Assembly (NCBI RefSeq): GCF_029309835.1
Contig: NZ_JARJHL010000005.1
Span: 124,001-188,000 of the forward strand
From: Paracoccus sp. DMF-8
Lineage (GTDB): Bacteria; Pseudomonadota; Alphaproteobacteria; Rhodobacterales; Rhodobacteraceae
DNA length: 64,000 nucleotides
Reading direction: 5' to 3'
Position numbers and translations under genes: made by a program. The notes below the pieces were generated by a model. The model worked only from the letters and a program-made list of their open reading frames with translations. It made no database searches and had not been told where the DNA came from. The stretch's first letter is position 1. The number at the start of each line of letters is the position of its first letter. Shown here piece after piece: positions 1-9,109 of the stretch.

Positions 1-738
1 GGCGCCGTCCTGATCCATCGCGGCCCGCCCGCAACCGGCACCGAAACCGGGTTGCGCCTGATGCAACATCTCGATCAGGTGCGCCTGCTGGAACAACGCC
101 TGGACCCGCAGATCCGCCCTGCCGACGGTCCGGCAACCCTGCGCATCGCGGTCAATGCCGACAGCCTCGCGACATGGTTCCCGGATGCCATGCCCGCGCT
201 CGATGTGCTTTACGACCTCGTGGTCGACGATCAGGACCACGCAAGGGACTGGCTGCGCGCGGGTCAGGTCTCGGCGGCGATCACCTCGAACCCGACGCCG
301 GTGCCGGGCTGCGACGTGACCCGGCTCGGCGCCATGCGCTACCTCGCGCTGGCCAGCCCCGCCTTCGTCACCCGCCATTTCGCGACCGGCATCACCGCCA
401 CCTCGCTGGACCGCGCCCCCGCCCTGATCTTCAACCGCAAGGACGCGCTGCAGGCCAAATGGGCCGAATCCGCAACCGGCCAACGCTGCCGCCTGACCGG
501 CCACCTCATCCCCTCATCCGAAACCTTCCTGCGCGCCGCGTCCCTCGGCCTGGGCTGGGGCATGATCCCGGAATCCATGGCCGCCCGCGCCCTGTCCACC
601 GGAATCCTCGCGCCCCTGATCGACGACCTGCCGCTCGACGTCCCGCTCTACTGGCAGGTCACCCGAACCGCCGCCAGGGCCATCGCCCCCCTGACCCGCG
701 CCGCAATCAAACGGGCCGCAGCAGAACTGCGACCCTGA
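1..738 (+). CDS. argP: LysR-family regulator, ArgP/LysG type (5' truncated)
   Basis: Only the C-terminal part lies in the window; the frame is open from base 1, so the N-terminal winged helix is outside. The visible region begins in the linker (GLRLMQHLDQVRLLE) that in ArgP/LysG proteins joins the DNA-binding helix to the effector domain, followed by a periplasmic-binding-like effector domain. ArgP-type regulators usually sense lysine or arginine and activate a LysE-type exporter; the exporter is not visible here, so the effector is inferred from family resemblance. The gene is convergent with yebC. Confidence 0.75.
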   Translation, partial: GAVLIHRGPPATGTETGLRLMQHLDQVRLLEQRLDPQIRPADGPATLRIAVNADSLATWFPDAMPALDVLYDLVVDDQDHARDWLRAGQVSAAITSNPTPVPGCDVTRLGAMRYLALASPAFVTRHFATGITATSLDRAPALIFNRKDALQAKWAESATGQRCRLTGHLIPSSETFLRAASLGLGWGMIPESMAARALSTGILAPLIDDLPLDVPLYWQVTRTAARAIAPLTRAAIKRAAAELRP

Positions 739-760
739 TTTCTTCATCATCCAAATACCC
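738..760 (-). repeat. Dispersed 23-bp intergenic motif, copy 1
   Basis: Read on the minus strand this is GGGTATTT, two variable bases, then ATGATGAAGAAAT. It matches 21 of 23 bases of the motif at 8924-8946. It starts on the last base of the argP stop codon, in the gap between convergent argP and yebC. Its function is unknown. Confidence 0.6.
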
Positions 761-778
761 AGAACGGGACGGCGCAGA

Positions 779-1519
779 TCACAGCTGCGCGGCCACATCC
801 TCGGGGATATCGAAGTTGCCGGTGACATTCTGAACGTCATCGTCATCTTCCAGCGCGTCGATCAGCTTCATCAGCTTCTGCGCGGTTTCCAGATCGATCT
901 CGGTCGGGGCCTGCGGCTTCCAGATCAGCTTGGCATGTTCGGATTCTGCCTGGACCCCTTCCAGCGCCTGCGTCACCTCGGCCAGATCGGTGTCGGCCGT
1001 ATAGATCCAGTGGCCTTCGTCATCGCTTTCGACGTCATCGGCGCCCGCTTCGATCGCGGCCATCATGACGGTATCGGCATCGCCCGCGCTGGCCGGATAC
1101 ATGATCTCGCCCTTGCGATCGAACATGAAACTGACCGAGCCGGTCTGCCCCATGTCGCCGCCGTGCTTGGTGAAATAGGACCGCACATTGGACGCGGTGC
1201 GGTTGCGGTTGTCGGTCATCGCCTCGACGATGATCGCGATGCCGTTCGGGCCATAGCCTTCATAACGGATCTCGTCATAGCTTTCGGCGTCGCCGCCCTG
1301 CGATTTCTTGATCGCGCGGTCGATCACGTCCTTGGGGACCGAATTCGACTTGGCCTCCTTGACGGCCAGACGCAGGCGCGGGTTCTTTTCGGGGTCCGGG
1401 TCGCCCATTTTCGCGGCGACGGTGATTTCCTTGGACAGTTTGGAAAACAGTTTGGATCGGATCGAATCCTGACGCCCCTTGCGGTGCTGGATGTTCGCCC
1501 ATTTGGAATGGCCTGCCAT
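779..1519 (-). CDS. YebC/PmpR family protein
   Basis: A 246-residue protein opening with [15 protein letters not shown], the near-invariant N-terminus of the YebC/TACO1 family, at full family length. Members bind DNA or the ribosome; one subgroup helps translation through polyproline stretches and others act as transcriptional regulators, so the exact role is open. The family motif MTDNRNRT is present and the C-terminus is acidic. It is a single gene convergent with argP. Confidence 0.93.
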   Translation of the reverse strand: MAGHSKWANIQHRKGRQDSIRSKLFSKLSKEITVAAKMGDPDPEKNPRLRLAVKEAKSNSVPKDVIDRAIKKSQGGDAESYDEIRYEGYGPNGIAIIVEAMTDNRNRTASNVRSYFTKHGGDMGQTGSVSFMFDRKGEIMYPASAGDADTVMMAAIEAGADDVESDDEGHWIYTADTDLAEVTQALEGVQAESEHAKLIWKPQAPTEIDLETAQKLMKLIDALEDDDDVQNVTGNFDIPEDVAAQL

Positions 1520-1568
1520 GTGCCTTCTTCCCGTTCATTTCATCGTAAATTGCGTATCGAGGGCGCTT

Positions 1569-1832
1569 TTATGCGCCGATGGGGGATGCCGCAAGCGTGC
1601 TGGCCGATTTCACCTCGGCCAGCACGAACAGGCGGATCGCGGTCGCCAGCCCCACGTCGGGAGGGCGCTGATGGTCGATCGCCGCAATCAGCCCCGCCGG
1701 GCTGATGCCGCGATATCGGGCGATTTCGCGGAATTCGCGCCAGAAGGCATCCTCCAGCGACACGCTGGTGCGGTGCCCGTCGATGGTCACCGAACGCTTG
1801 GCGGGCTGGCTCATGCGCGGCAGTTCAATCAT
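1569..1832 (-). CDS. Ribbon-helix-helix domain protein
   Basis: A small protein with a ribbon-helix-helix-like core (KRSVTIDGHRTSVSLEDAFWREF, positions roughly 10-32) typical of the RHH_4 family found next to fumC in Rhodobacteraceae. The ATG at 1832 gives MIELPRMSQ and overlaps the stop of the upstream DUF4169 gene by eight bases, suggesting translational coupling; an internal ATG at 1814 is an alternative start. The frame is open further upstream, but that part overlaps DUF4169 and looks non-coding. DNA binding is inferred from the fold and no target is known. Confidence 0.75.
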   Translation of the reverse strand: MIELPRMSQPAKRSVTIDGHRTSVSLEDAFWREFREIARYRGISPAGLIAAIDHQRPPDVGLATAIRLFVLAEVKSASTLAASPIGA

Positions 1833-2022
1833 CCGCGCCGCGATCCCCGCCATCAACCTGATGGGCGTCCAGATGGGCGCGAGCGCGGGCAACCGCCTGA
1901 TCCTCGGCCTGTCGCTGCGCCTTGCTGCGCCCGAATTTCGCTGCATTTTCATCGCCCTGCCTGCGGGCAGAGTTGCGGGCGGCGGATTTGCGCGCCTGAC
2001 GCAGGTTGATGACATTGCTCAT
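1825..2022 (-). CDS. DUF4169 family protein
   Basis: A 65-residue, very basic and Ala-rich protein starting MSNVINLRQARKS, the characteristic N-terminus of DUF4169. Its function is unknown. It lies between fumC and the RHH gene, the usual order in this group, and overlaps the RHH start. A terminator separates it from fumC, so it may depend on readthrough or on its own promoter. I chose the ATG at 2022 because the upstream extension in frame runs through that terminator region. Confidence 0.78.
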   Translation of the reverse strand: MSNVINLRQARKSAARNSARRQGDENAAKFGRSKAQRQAEDQAVARARAHLDAHQVDGGDRGADD

Positions 2023-2067
2023 GACGCCGCTTCTAGCACGTTCCGCGCGTCCGCGCCAAATCCGAAT

Positions 2068-2096
2068 GCAAAAGCGCGGGGCGTTTTGCCCCGCGC
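2068..2096 (-). terminator. Intrinsic terminator after fumC
   Basis: On the minus strand, GCGCGGGGC and GCCCCGCGC form a perfect 9-bp stem around a five-base loop, followed by TTTTGC. It begins 26 bases after the fumC stop. Confidence 0.75.
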
Positions 2097-2121
2097 CGAT
2101 GTTCACGACAGCCCGGCGGGA

Positions 2122-3516
2122 TCAATCCTCGGGGCCGACCATCTGCTCGGGGCGGACGACGCGGTCGAATGTCTCGCCATCGACCAGACCCAAATTGATC
2201 GCTTCCTCGCGCAGGGTGGTGCCGTTCTTGTGCGCGGTCTTGGCCACCTTGGTCGCGTTGTCATAGCCGATGGTCGGCGCCAGCGCCGTCACCAGCATCA
2301 GCGATTCCTTCATCAGCTTGTCGATCCGCGGGATATTCGCCTGCGTGCCAACGACCATATTGTCGGTGAACGACCCCGCCGCATCGCCCAGAAGCTGCAT
2401 GGATTGCAGCACGTTATAGGACATCATCGGGTTATAGACGTTCAGTTCGAAATGGCCCTGCGAACCGGCAAAGCCGATGGCCGCGTCATTGCCCATGACA
2501 TGAGCGCAGACCATGGTCAGCGCCTCGGCCTGGGTCGGGTTGACCTTGCCCGGCATGATCGAGGAACCGGGTTCGTTTTCCGGCAGGATCAGTTCCCCCA
2601 GACCCGAGCGCGGGCCGGAGCCTAGGAGGCGCATGTCATTGGCGATCTTGAACAGGCTGGCCGCGACGGTTTTCAGCGCGCCCGAGAAAAACACCATCGC
2701 ATCATGGGCGGCCAGCGCCTCGAACTTGTTCGGCGCGGTGACGAAAGGCAGGCCGGTAATCTTGGCGATTTCCGCCGCAATCGCGGTGTCCCAGCCCTTT
2801 TTCGTGTTCAGCCCGGTGCCGACCGCCGTGCCGCCCTGCGCCAGTTCATAGATATCGCCAAGCGCCAGCCTGACCCGCTCGATCCCCTTGGCGACCTGAT
2901 GGGCGTAGCCCCCGAATTCCTGACCCAGGGTCAGGGGTGTCGCATCCTGCGTATGGGTGCGGCCGATCTTGATGATATCCTTGAATTCTTCGGATTTGGC
3001 GACCAGTGCACCATGCAGCTTTTCCAGCCCCGGAATCAGCACGTCGCGGGCATGCATGGCAATCGCCACATGCATCGCGGTCGGAAAGGTGTCGTTCGAG
3101 GACTGGCCCATGTTCACGTGGTCATTCGGGTGAACCGGCTGTTTCGAACCGAGTTCACCGCCCAGAATTTCAATCGCGCGGTTCGAGATCACCTCATTGG
3201 CGTTCATGTTCGACTGCGTGCCGGAACCCGTCTGCCAGACGACCAGCGGAAAGTTGTCGTCGAATTTGCCCGCCGCGACTTCCTGCGCGGCTTCGACCAT
3301 GGCCTTGCCAAGCGTCGCATCCAGCTTGCCGGTGGCCATGTTCACCTGCGCCGCCGCCTGCTTGATGATGCCAAGCGCGCGGATGACCGGCACGGGCTGT
3401 TTTTCCCAGCCAATCGGAAAGTTCAGGATGGACCGCTGCGTCTGCGCGCCCCAGTATTTTTCGGAAGGCACTTCCAGCGGGCCGAAGCTGTCGGTCTCGG
3501 TGCGGGTCTTGGTCAT
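2122..3516 (-). CDS. fumC: Class II fumarate hydratase
   Basis: 464 residues, full length for the iron-free tetrameric fumarase that interconverts fumarate and L-malate in the TCA cycle. The superfamily signature [11 protein letters not shown] is at residues 317-327, with the conserved SGTQSNMN block near 98-105 and the [10 protein letters not shown] block near 185-194. It begins [12 protein letters not shown], a typical class II start. Downstream on the same strand are DUF4169 and an RHH protein, beyond a strong terminator. Confidence 0.97.
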   Translation of the reverse strand: MTKTRTETDSFGPLEVPSEKYWGAQTQRSILNFPIGWEKQPVPVIRALGIIKQAAAQVNMATGKLDATLGKAMVEAAQEVAAGKFDDNFPLVVWQTGSGTQSNMNANEVISNRAIEILGGELGSKQPVHPNDHVNMGQSSNDTFPTAMHVAIAMHARDVLIPGLEKLHGALVAKSEEFKDIIKIGRTHTQDATPLTLGQEFGGYAHQVAKGIERVRLALGDIYELAQGGTAVGTGLNTKKGWDTAIAAEIAKITGLPFVTAPNKFEALAAHDAMVFFSGALKTVAASLFKIANDMRLLGSGPRSGLGELILPENEPGSSIMPGKVNPTQAEALTMVCAHVMGNDAAIGFAGSQGHFELNVYNPMMSYNVLQSMQLLGDAAGSFTDNMVVGTQANIPRIDKLMKESLMLVTALAPTIGYDNATKVAKTAHKNGTTLREEAINLGLVDGETFDRVVRPEQMVGPED

Positions 3517-3610
3517 GTCGGATATCCCTCACGGTTTCGTCAGGGGTTTTAGCGGCGGGTTCAGGGATCTGCAAATGGTATGCGAATGTATGCTGATGCA
3601 GCGCCAAACA

Positions 3611-4168
3611 TCAGCGCCCATCCTGACGAAAGACATAGACCCGCGCCGGGGGCAGATTGGCCCAGATCCGGCGGCTTTTGACATGGGACAGGCCAAAACG
3701 CGCCCGCACCGCTTCGGACAATGGCGCGACCGGGCCATAGGTGATCTGCACGAAAGGCGCGCCGGGCTTCATCATGCGCAGCGCGGCGCCGACGATGGCG
3801 GCCTGCAATTCGTCGGGCATGGGCAGGGTCGGCACGCCCGAAATCACCGCATCCAGCCCGCTGCGCCCGACATTCACCATTTCCTGCGCGGGCAGATTAT
3901 GGACCACGGTGCCCGGAAACCGCTGACGCAGCCGGGTGCAGAATGCCGCGTTCAATTCGTAAAGCTCCAGCCGTTCGGGGGCCAGCCCGCGCCCCAGAAT
4001 GGCCCGGGTGATCGTGCCGGTGCCCGCGCCGATTTCGGCAACCGCGCCCATGTCGGGCGTCACCAGCCGCGCCATTTCGCGCACGGTGGCGCGGCCCGTG
4101 GGCGCAATCGCGCGGATTTCGGCGGGACGGCGCAGAAACTGGCCAAGGAACAGCGACAGATCGGACAA
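3611..4168 (-). CDS. SAM-dependent methyltransferase, PmtA/KsgA-like
   Basis: 185 residues with a class I methyltransferase fold: motif I EIGAGTGTITRAIL near residue 45 and an acidic second strand (LELYELNAAFC). The overall pattern resembles the Sinorhizobium-type phosphatidylethanolamine N-methyltransferases, which are related to rRNA adenine dimethylases but shorter. By family it could methylate PE toward phosphatidylcholine, but the KsgA relationship leaves the substrate uncertain. It lies between fumC and sspB, all on the minus strand. Confidence 0.7.
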   Translation of the reverse strand: MSDLSLFLGQFLRRPAEIRAIAPTGRATVREMARLVTPDMGAVAEIGAGTGTITRAILGRGLAPERLELYELNAAFCTRLRQRFPGTVVHNLPAQEMVNVGRSGLDAVISGVPTLPMPDELQAAIVGAALRMMKPGAPFVQITYGPVAPLSEAVRARFGLSHVKSRRIWANLPPARVYVFRQDGR

Positions 4169-4231
4169 GGTTACCTCCAGCGTGGTGCTGGAACGCGGCC
4201 TATCGGGTCGAGGTGACAGGCAGGTGACGGA

Positions 4232-4702
4232 TCACTTGCGCCACTTGTCCAGGCTGACGACCTCGCCCGAGGGACGCGGGCCTTCCTCGGCCTCGGTCAT
4301 GTCGAGGTCATCGGCTTCCTCGTCTTCGTCTTCGTCCTCATCGTCATCGGTCTGGGCTTCGAAACGCAGGCCGAATTCGACCGAAGGATCGACGAAAGTC
4401 CGCAGCGAATCAAAGGGGATATACAAGGGCTCGGGCGAATTGCCAAAGTTCAGGGTGATATAGAAACCTTCGTCGTTGATTTCCAGACTGTCGAACCAGT
4501 GCTGGATGACGATGGTCATTTCCTCGGGGTAGCGTTCGCGCAGCCAGTCGGCGATTTCGACCTTTTCGTCGCGCGTGTCAAAGGTGATGAAGAAATGGTG
4601 TTCCCCCGGCAGGCCTTCGCTGGCGACATCGCGCAGGACATCCGCGATCAGCCCCTGCATGGCGCGGTGCATCATCCCGCCATAATCGATTCCGCGTGCC
4701 AT
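4232..4702 (-). CDS. sspB: SspB-type ClpXP adaptor
   Basis: 156 residues from the ATG at 4702 (MARGIDYGGMMHRAM), the usual start of alphaproteobacterial SspB. The frame is open upstream, but that extension has no family similarity. The protein tethers ssrA-tagged substrates to the ClpX unfoldase. The folded domain ends near residue 115; it is followed by a strongly acidic linker (DDDEDEDEDEE) and a short C-terminal tail of the kind that docks on ClpX. It is downstream of two tRNA-Asp genes on the same strand. Confidence 0.9.
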   Translation of the reverse strand: MARGIDYGGMMHRAMQGLIADVLRDVASEGLPGEHHFFITFDTRDEKVEIADWLRERYPEEMTIVIQHWFDSLEINDEGFYITLNFGNSPEPLYIPFDSLRTFVDPSVEFGLRFEAQTDDDEDEDEDEEADDLDMTEAEEGPRPSGEVVSLDKWRK

Positions 4703-4919
4703 GTTGCCCTCTCTCATCTCTTGCCGCCAGCATAGGGAATTGAGTGCGGTTGAAAAGCCCCGCCGAACGTGGCGGGTCACATCAATGCCGATCATTTCCG
4801 GCGCCGCTTGCCGCTGCGGAATCCGGGCGGGAAAACGGGGACAGACCGGTGGACAACCACGGGATCATGCGGCGCCGGGCCTGTGCATATCCTGTGGACA
4901 AATCCTGAAGGGAGGAAAG

Positions 4920-4996
4920 TGGCGCGGTTGACGGGGCTCGAACCCGCGACCCCCGGCGTGACAGGCCGGTACTCTAACCAACTGAGCTACAACCGC
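4920..4996 (-). tRNA. tRNA-Asp (GTC), copy 1
   Basis: 77 nt including an encoded CCA. The acceptor stem GCGGTTG/CAACCGC, D arm TAGCTCAGTTGGTTAGA, anticodon loop CTGTCAC (anticodon GTC) and T arm GGGTTCGAGCCCC are all present. It is identical to the copy at 5028-5104 and separated from it by 31 bases; the two are probably co-transcribed. Confidence 0.96.
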
Positions 4997-5027
4997 GCAT
5001 TACTACGGGGGCGAACAGGGATGGTGG

Positions 5028-5104
5028 TGGCGCGGTTGACGGGGCTCGAACCCGCGACCCCCGGCGTGACAGGCCGGTACTCTAACCAACTGAGCTACAA
5101 CCGC
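5028..5104 (-). tRNA. tRNA-Asp (GTC), copy 2
   Basis: 77 nt including encoded CCA, identical to the copy at 4920-4996 with the same GTC anticodon. It is the promoter-proximal member of the tandem pair on the minus strand. Confidence 0.96.
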
Positions 5105-5180
5105 GCAGACCATCCTCTGGATCGCCGTCCAGAGTGAGGGGCTGTTTACGGATGACGATGCCACCCGTCAAGGCCGAAAC

Positions 5181-5214
5181 CGAAAAAGAAAGGGGCGCCT
5201 GAACGCGGCGCCCC
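5181..5214 (-). terminator. Intrinsic terminator after the PRC-barrel gene
   Basis: On the minus strand, GGGGCGCC and GGCGCCCC form an 8-bp GC stem with a 7-base loop, followed by TTTCTTTTTCG. It starts 45 bases after the stop of the PRC-barrel gene and separates it from the tRNA-Asp pair. Confidence 0.85.
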
Positions 5215-5258
5215 GATGATTGGCAAAACCGGCCCGAACCGGCTGGAAAACCGCAAAA

Positions 5259-6212
5259 TCAGCGCAGAACGGTCGCCGGGTCGAAACTGGGCAGCGCCTC
5301 AAGTTCGGCCTTGGTGAAGCTGGTCGCGAACATCCAGTCCTCGCCGATGCGGATCTGGTGAATCGCATCCTTGCCCAGCAACACCTTTTTCGCGCCGATC
5401 CCCAGGAAGCCGCCGATATCGGCCAGAAAGCCCACGGTGTTCCCGTCTTCGTCCAGCACGATATCGTCCACCTTGGCGATATCCTGCCAGCCCTGCGGGC
5501 GTTCGGTCAGTTCGGGGTCGTTCCACGGGGTCGAGGACGGTTCATTCGTGGTCCAGATCCGGCGGCTGGTCACCCAGGAGCTGAGGATCCCCGGCTGAGT
5601 CGCCGAAATCGCGGGCGCCTGCACATCGGGCGCGACGACAGGTGCGGCGGCGGCGGCATCCTCGGCCGATTCGACCGCACCCTCGACAGCGGCCTCGGCA
5701 TTCTCGGCGGCCTGATCGGCGGCAACGGCGGCATCCTGCGCCGCACCTTCGGCGGCTGCCGCCGCATCAGCCGCAGCGTCAGAGGTCGTCTCGGCAGCCT
5801 CATCGGCGGCGCGATCAGCCGCATCGGCGGCGTCCTGCGCCGCGTCCTCGGCGGCGACCGCCGCATCAGTGGCAGCGTCGGATGTCGCGGTCGCGGCATC
5901 GTCGGCGGCGGCATCCGCCGCGTCCGCCGCATCCTGCGCCGTCTCTTCGGCAGCGGTGGTCGCGTCACGCGCGGCGTCGCGCGTCGCGTCGATCGCGTCC
6001 TGTGTGCCTTCCTTGATCGCCGTGCCGGCGGCGCGGGCGGCATCGCCCGCCGCGCTGGCCGCCTCGCCCGCGGCACGCTGCGCCTCTTGCAGGGCGCTCT
6101 CGGCCTCGCTGCCCGTGGTCTGCTCTGTGCCCGTCGTCTGCTCTGTCTGGGCAAAGGCGGCGCCCGACAGGGCGAGGCTGGCGGCGGCAATGACAAATGC
6201 TTTGGCTTTCAT
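5259..6212 (-). CDS. Exported Ala-rich repeat protein with C-terminal PRC-barrel
   Basis: 317 residues from the ATG at 6212, preceded by GAGGAGAAGCAG, a strong Shine-Dalgarno. A signal peptide (MKAKAFVIAAASLALSGAAFA) gives cleavage near residue 21. Residues about 45-186 are almost only Ala, Asp, Glu and Thr and contain three tandem 33-residue units (87-119, 120-152, 153-185), each divisible into three 11-residue blocks. This is an amphipathic-helix pattern like late-embryogenesis-abundant proteins. Residues about 205-317 resemble a PRC-barrel domain (DIVLDEDGNTVGFL). Location and repeats are seen; a stress or envelope role is only inferred. A terminator follows. Confidence 0.85.
   Translation of the reverse strand: MKAKAFVIAAASLALSGAAFAQTEQTTGTEQTTGSEAESALQEAQRAAGEAASAAGDAARAAGTAIKEGTQDAIDATRDAARDATTAAEETAQDAADAADAAADDAATATSDAATDAAVAAEDAAQDAADAADRAADEAAETTSDAAADAAAAAEGAAQDAAVAADQAAENAEAAVEGAVESAEDAAAAAPVVAPDVQAPAISATQPGILSSWVTSRRIWTTNEPSSTPWNDPELTERPQGWQDIAKVDDIVLDEDGNTVGFLADIGGFLGIGAKKVLLGKDAIHQIRIGEDWMFATSFTKAELEALPSFDPATVLR
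5658..5954 (-). repeat. Three tandem 99-bp units coding a 33-residue repeat
   Basis: The units encode residues 87-119, 120-152 and 153-185 of the PRC-barrel protein. Each opens with AAE-x-x-AQDAA and is made of three 11-residue blocks. The third unit is the most diverged. Confidence 0.75.
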
Positions 6213-6354
6213 CTGCTTCTCCTCATCAATTCCGGTCCTGGTCAATTTCGGGACGCACAGAGTTGCCTTGTGGCGATGCCCGCCCGAATTCCTGTCAAAA
6301 CGTCCTGGGCCGGAGATTGTTCCCTGCCCGGCCGGTTGCGCGCCGTGTTCGACG

Positions 6355-7530
6355 TCAATCCGCCGATCCGGCCCAGCCCCGCCCATGCCGCCCTTGCGGG
6401 CCGATCCTGCGGCGCGGGGGATGGCTGATACGCCCCCCGCAAACCGCAGCCGGGGCGCCGGTCGTTTCCGGCCCGGATGTCGGTAACCCGTTGAGAACCC
6501 TGACCGCAAGCCAGCCAAAGGCCTGCGCTTCGAGCATATCGCCATCCAGCCCGATATCCTCGACCGGGGCGGTCTGAATGCCTTGCTCCGCGATGGTCAG
6601 CCGGCGCTGCAATGCCTGCATCAGCGCGCGATTGTAACGCCCGCCCCCGCAGACCAGCAGCCGGGCGGGCGGATGCGGCAGCCATTGCAGACCCGCAGCG
6701 ACGGCGGCGGCGGCGGCCTCGGTCAGGGTGGCGGCGGCGGCGGCGTCGGGCAGATCTGCAACGGCCTGCGACAGCGCGGCGAAATCGTCGCGGTCCAGCG
6801 ATTTCGGCGGCGGGCGGTGGAAGCAGGGATGGTCCAGAAAGTCGCGGATGATCGCCTGCTCCACCTGCCCGGTCAGGGCCAGCGCGCCGCCTTCGTCGCG
6901 TTCGCGCCGCGGCCGCTGGCGCATCAGGTCATTCACCGGCGCATTCGCGGGACCGGTGTCAAAGGCCAGACAGGCGCCGGGGGATTCAGGCGCAGCCGCA
7001 CACGGATCGACCCATGTCAGATTGCCAACGCCGCCAAGGTTCAGGAAGGCCACCGGCGCCGGATCAAGCCGCCCCGCCCTGACCGCCCAATCGGCACAGG
7101 CCCAGTGGAAGAACGGCACCAGCGGCGCGCCTTCGCCGCCCTGACGGACATCTTCGCTGCGGAAATCCCAGACCACCGGGCGATTCAGCGCCCGCGCCAG
7201 CGCGGCACCATCGCCCGCCTGATGGGTGCCCTTGCCCCGTGGGTCATGGGCCAGCGTCTGGCCGTGGTAGCCGATCAGCCCGGCTTCGGGAAAATCCCGC
7301 GCCAGATCGGCATGGGCCGCGACCGAAAGCGCGGCGGCCCCGGCCACGTCGGGACCGCCCGGCCATTGCCCGAGCGCCGCGTGCAACAGCCCGGTTTCAT
7401 TGTCCGAATAGCGGCGATAGGCGGCACGGCCAAAGCCCGCGATCCGCAGCCCGTCGGTTTCGATCATCGCCGCATCGACCCCGTCCAGCGAGGTCCCCGA
7501 CATCATGCCCAGCACGCGCATCATTGCCAT
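6355..7530 (-). CDS. anmK: Anhydro-N-acetylmuramic acid kinase
   Basis: 391 residues from the ATG at 7530 ([19 protein letters not shown]), with AAAGGAAAA five bases upstream; the glycine-rich MSGTSLDG is the phosphate-binding motif of AnmK. The enzyme cleaves and phosphorylates 1,6-anhydroMurNAc to MurNAc-6-phosphate in peptidoglycan recycling. The family's terminal GGRI is present but is followed by about 20 extra residues (PPRRRIGPQ...), an unusual tail that could be real or reflect a late frameshift. The gene is divergent from tyrS, with 56 bases between starts. Confidence 0.93.
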   Translation of the reverse strand: MAMMRVLGMMSGTSLDGVDAAMIETDGLRIAGFGRAAYRRYSDNETGLLHAALGQWPGGPDVAGAAALSVAAHADLARDFPEAGLIGYHGQTLAHDPRGKGTHQAGDGAALARALNRPVVWDFRSEDVRQGGEGAPLVPFFHWACADWAVRAGRLDPAPVAFLNLGGVGNLTWVDPCAAAPESPGACLAFDTGPANAPVNDLMRQRPRRERDEGGALALTGQVEQAIIRDFLDHPCFHRPPPKSLDRDDFAALSQAVADLPDAAAAATLTEAAAAAVAAGLQWLPHPPARLLVCGGGRYNRALMQALQRRLTIAEQGIQTAPVEDIGLDGDMLEAQAFGWLAVRVLNGLPTSGPETTGAPAAVCGGRISHPPRRRIGPQGRHGRGWAGSAD

Positions 7531-7586
7531 GGCTTTTCCTTTGCCCCCCGGCCCGGTATATCCCCGCCATTCGAAAGGAAAAGACG

Positions 7587-8831
7587 ATGACATACCATGC
7601 CAAATCCGAATTCCTGCGCGTGATGATCGAACGCGGCTATCTGGCCGACTGCACCGATCTGCAGGCGCTGGACGATGCCCTCATCGAAGGCCCGGTGACG
7701 GCATATATCGGCTATGACGCGACGGCGGCCAGCCTGCATGTCGGTCACCTTCTGAACATCATGATGCTGCGCTGGTTCCAGAAGACGGGCCATCGCCCGA
7801 TCACGCTGATGGGCGGCGGCACGACCAAGGTGGGCGACCCCAGTTTCCGCAGCGACGAACGCCCGCTGCTGGACGATGCCGCGATCCAGTCGAATATCGA
7901 CGGGATGCAAAAGGTCTTTGCCCGCTACCTCGATTACAGCGATACCGGCGCGCGGATGCTGAACAATGCCGAATGGCTGGACGGGCTGAACTATCTGGAA
8001 TTCCTGCGCGACATCGGGCGGCATTTTTCCGTCAACCGCATGCTGTCCTTTGAATCGGTGAAATCGCGTCTGGACCGCGAACAGTCGCTGAGCTTTCTTG
8101 AATTCAACTACATGATCCTGCAAGCCTATGATTTTCTAGAGCTTTACCGGCGCTACGATTGCCGGTTGCAGATGGGTGGCAGCGATCAGTGGGGCAATAT
8201 CATCAACGGCATCGACCTGACGCGCCGGGTGCTGGACCGCGAGATCTTTGGCCTGACCTCGCCCCTGCTGACCACCTCTGACGGGCGCAAGATGGGCAAA
8301 TCGGCGGGCGGCGCGGTCTGGCTGAACGGTGAAATGCTGTCGCCCTATGAATTCTGGCAGTTCTGGCGCAACACGACGGATGCCGATGTCGGGCGCTTCC
8401 TGAAGCTCTATACCGAATTGCCGGTCGAGGAATGCGACCGTCTTGGCGCGCTGGAAGGATCGGCGATCAACGATGCCAAGATCATTCTGGCCAATGAGGT
8501 CACGACCCTGCTGCACGGCGCCGAAGCCGCCGCCAGCGCCGAGGCAACCGCCCGCAAGGTCTTTGAGGAAGGCGGCGCGGGTGGCGATCTGGAGGTCGCG
8601 CTGATCGGCGCGGACGCGCTTGGCGCCGGCCTGTCGGTGGTGCAGCTGCTGGTCCAGACCGGCATCGCGCCTTCGGGCAAGGAGGCCAAGCGCCTGATCG
8701 CCGAGGGTGGCCTGCGGCTGAACAATGATGCGGTCGGCGATCCGCAGACCGTGATCGACGCGGCGGCGATCGGCGACGGGATGAAGGTCTCGGTCGGGAA
8801 GAAAAAGCACCGCATGCTGCGGATCGGATAG
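7587..8831 (+). CDS. tyrS: Tyrosyl-tRNA synthetase
   Basis: 414 residues, full length for a class I bacterial TyrRS that charges tRNA-Tyr. The HIGH motif is HVGH at residues 51-54, the tyrosine pocket includes GYDATAAS at 42-49, and the KMSKS loop reads KMGKS at 235-239. A C-terminal S4-like RNA-binding domain ([18 protein letters not shown]) is present. I chose the ATG at 7587 because AGGAAAAG lies just upstream and the frame before it overlaps anmK. A terminator follows directly. Confidence 0.96.
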   Translation: MTYHAKSEFLRVMIERGYLADCTDLQALDDALIEGPVTAYIGYDATAASLHVGHLLNIMMLRWFQKTGHRPITLMGGGTTKVGDPSFRSDERPLLDDAAIQSNIDGMQKVFARYLDYSDTGARMLNNAEWLDGLNYLEFLRDIGRHFSVNRMLSFESVKSRLDREQSLSFLEFNYMILQAYDFLELYRRYDCRLQMGGSDQWGNIINGIDLTRRVLDREIFGLTSPLLTTSDGRKMGKSAGGAVWLNGEMLSPYEFWQFWRNTTDADVGRFLKLYTELPVEECDRLGALEGSAINDAKIILANEVTTLLHGAEAAASAEATARKVFEEGGAGGDLEVALIGADALGAGLSVVQLLVQTGIAPSGKEAKRLIAEGGLRLNNDAVGDPQTVIDAAAIGDGMKVSVGKKKHRMLRIG

Positions 8832-8838
8832 GGAAAGG

Positions 8839-8864
8839 GGCCGGGTTTTACCCGGCCTTGTTTA
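8839..8864 (+). terminator. Intrinsic terminator after tyrS
   Basis: GGCCGGG and CCCGGCC form a 7-bp stem around TTTTA, followed by TTGTTTA; it begins eight bases after the tyrS stop. Confidence 0.82.
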
Positions 8865-8923
8865 TCCGTGCAGGGGTCGCCCGTTCCGGGGATCCCGGGC
8901 GTTTCGTCGCGAGCTGCGTTTTT

Positions 8924-8946
8924 GGGTATTTTCATGATGAAGAAAT
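8924..8946 (+). repeat. Dispersed 23-bp intergenic motif, copy 2
   Basis: GGGTATTT, two variable bases, then ATGATGAAGAAAT: 21 of 23 bases match the inverted copy at 738-760. It lies in the gap between tyrS and the monooxygenase gene. The same gap holds a short hairpin near 9067-9085 (GCGGGG/CCCCGC) and the Shine-Dalgarno AACGGAGG for the next gene. Confidence 0.6.
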
Positions 8947-9109
8947 CCGGGCCGTGGGGGGCCGGGCCGCCCTGTTGCGATCATGCAAAGCACTGTCATG
9001 GATCGTTCAAGACTTGTCGTCCGGCGGGCCGTTAGCCTGATCCCGTTGCGGGCATCGCCCGCCGCTGCGGGGAGGAGGACCCCGCCATCAGGACATAACG
9101 GAGGACATC

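Noticed and set aside
4849..4901. Two TGTGGACAA-like sequences resembling inverted DnaA boxes between sspB and the tRNA-Asp genes
   Set aside because: Both mismatch the TTATNCACA consensus, they are only two in number, and there is no AT-rich unwinding region or dnaA/dnaN/repA gene, so an origin is not supported.
4920..5104. Direct repeat of about 80 bp as a possible attachment site for an integrative element
   Set aside because: The repeat is simply two complete tRNA-Asp genes. No integrase or other mobile gene is nearby and the adjoining genes are core genes.
5570..6196. Long open frames on all strands across the Ala-rich region of the PRC-barrel gene
   Set aside because: They are shadows of a GC-rich repetitive coding sequence. 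Only one frame has a signal peptide, a good ribosome site, a folded C-terminal domain and a matching terminator.
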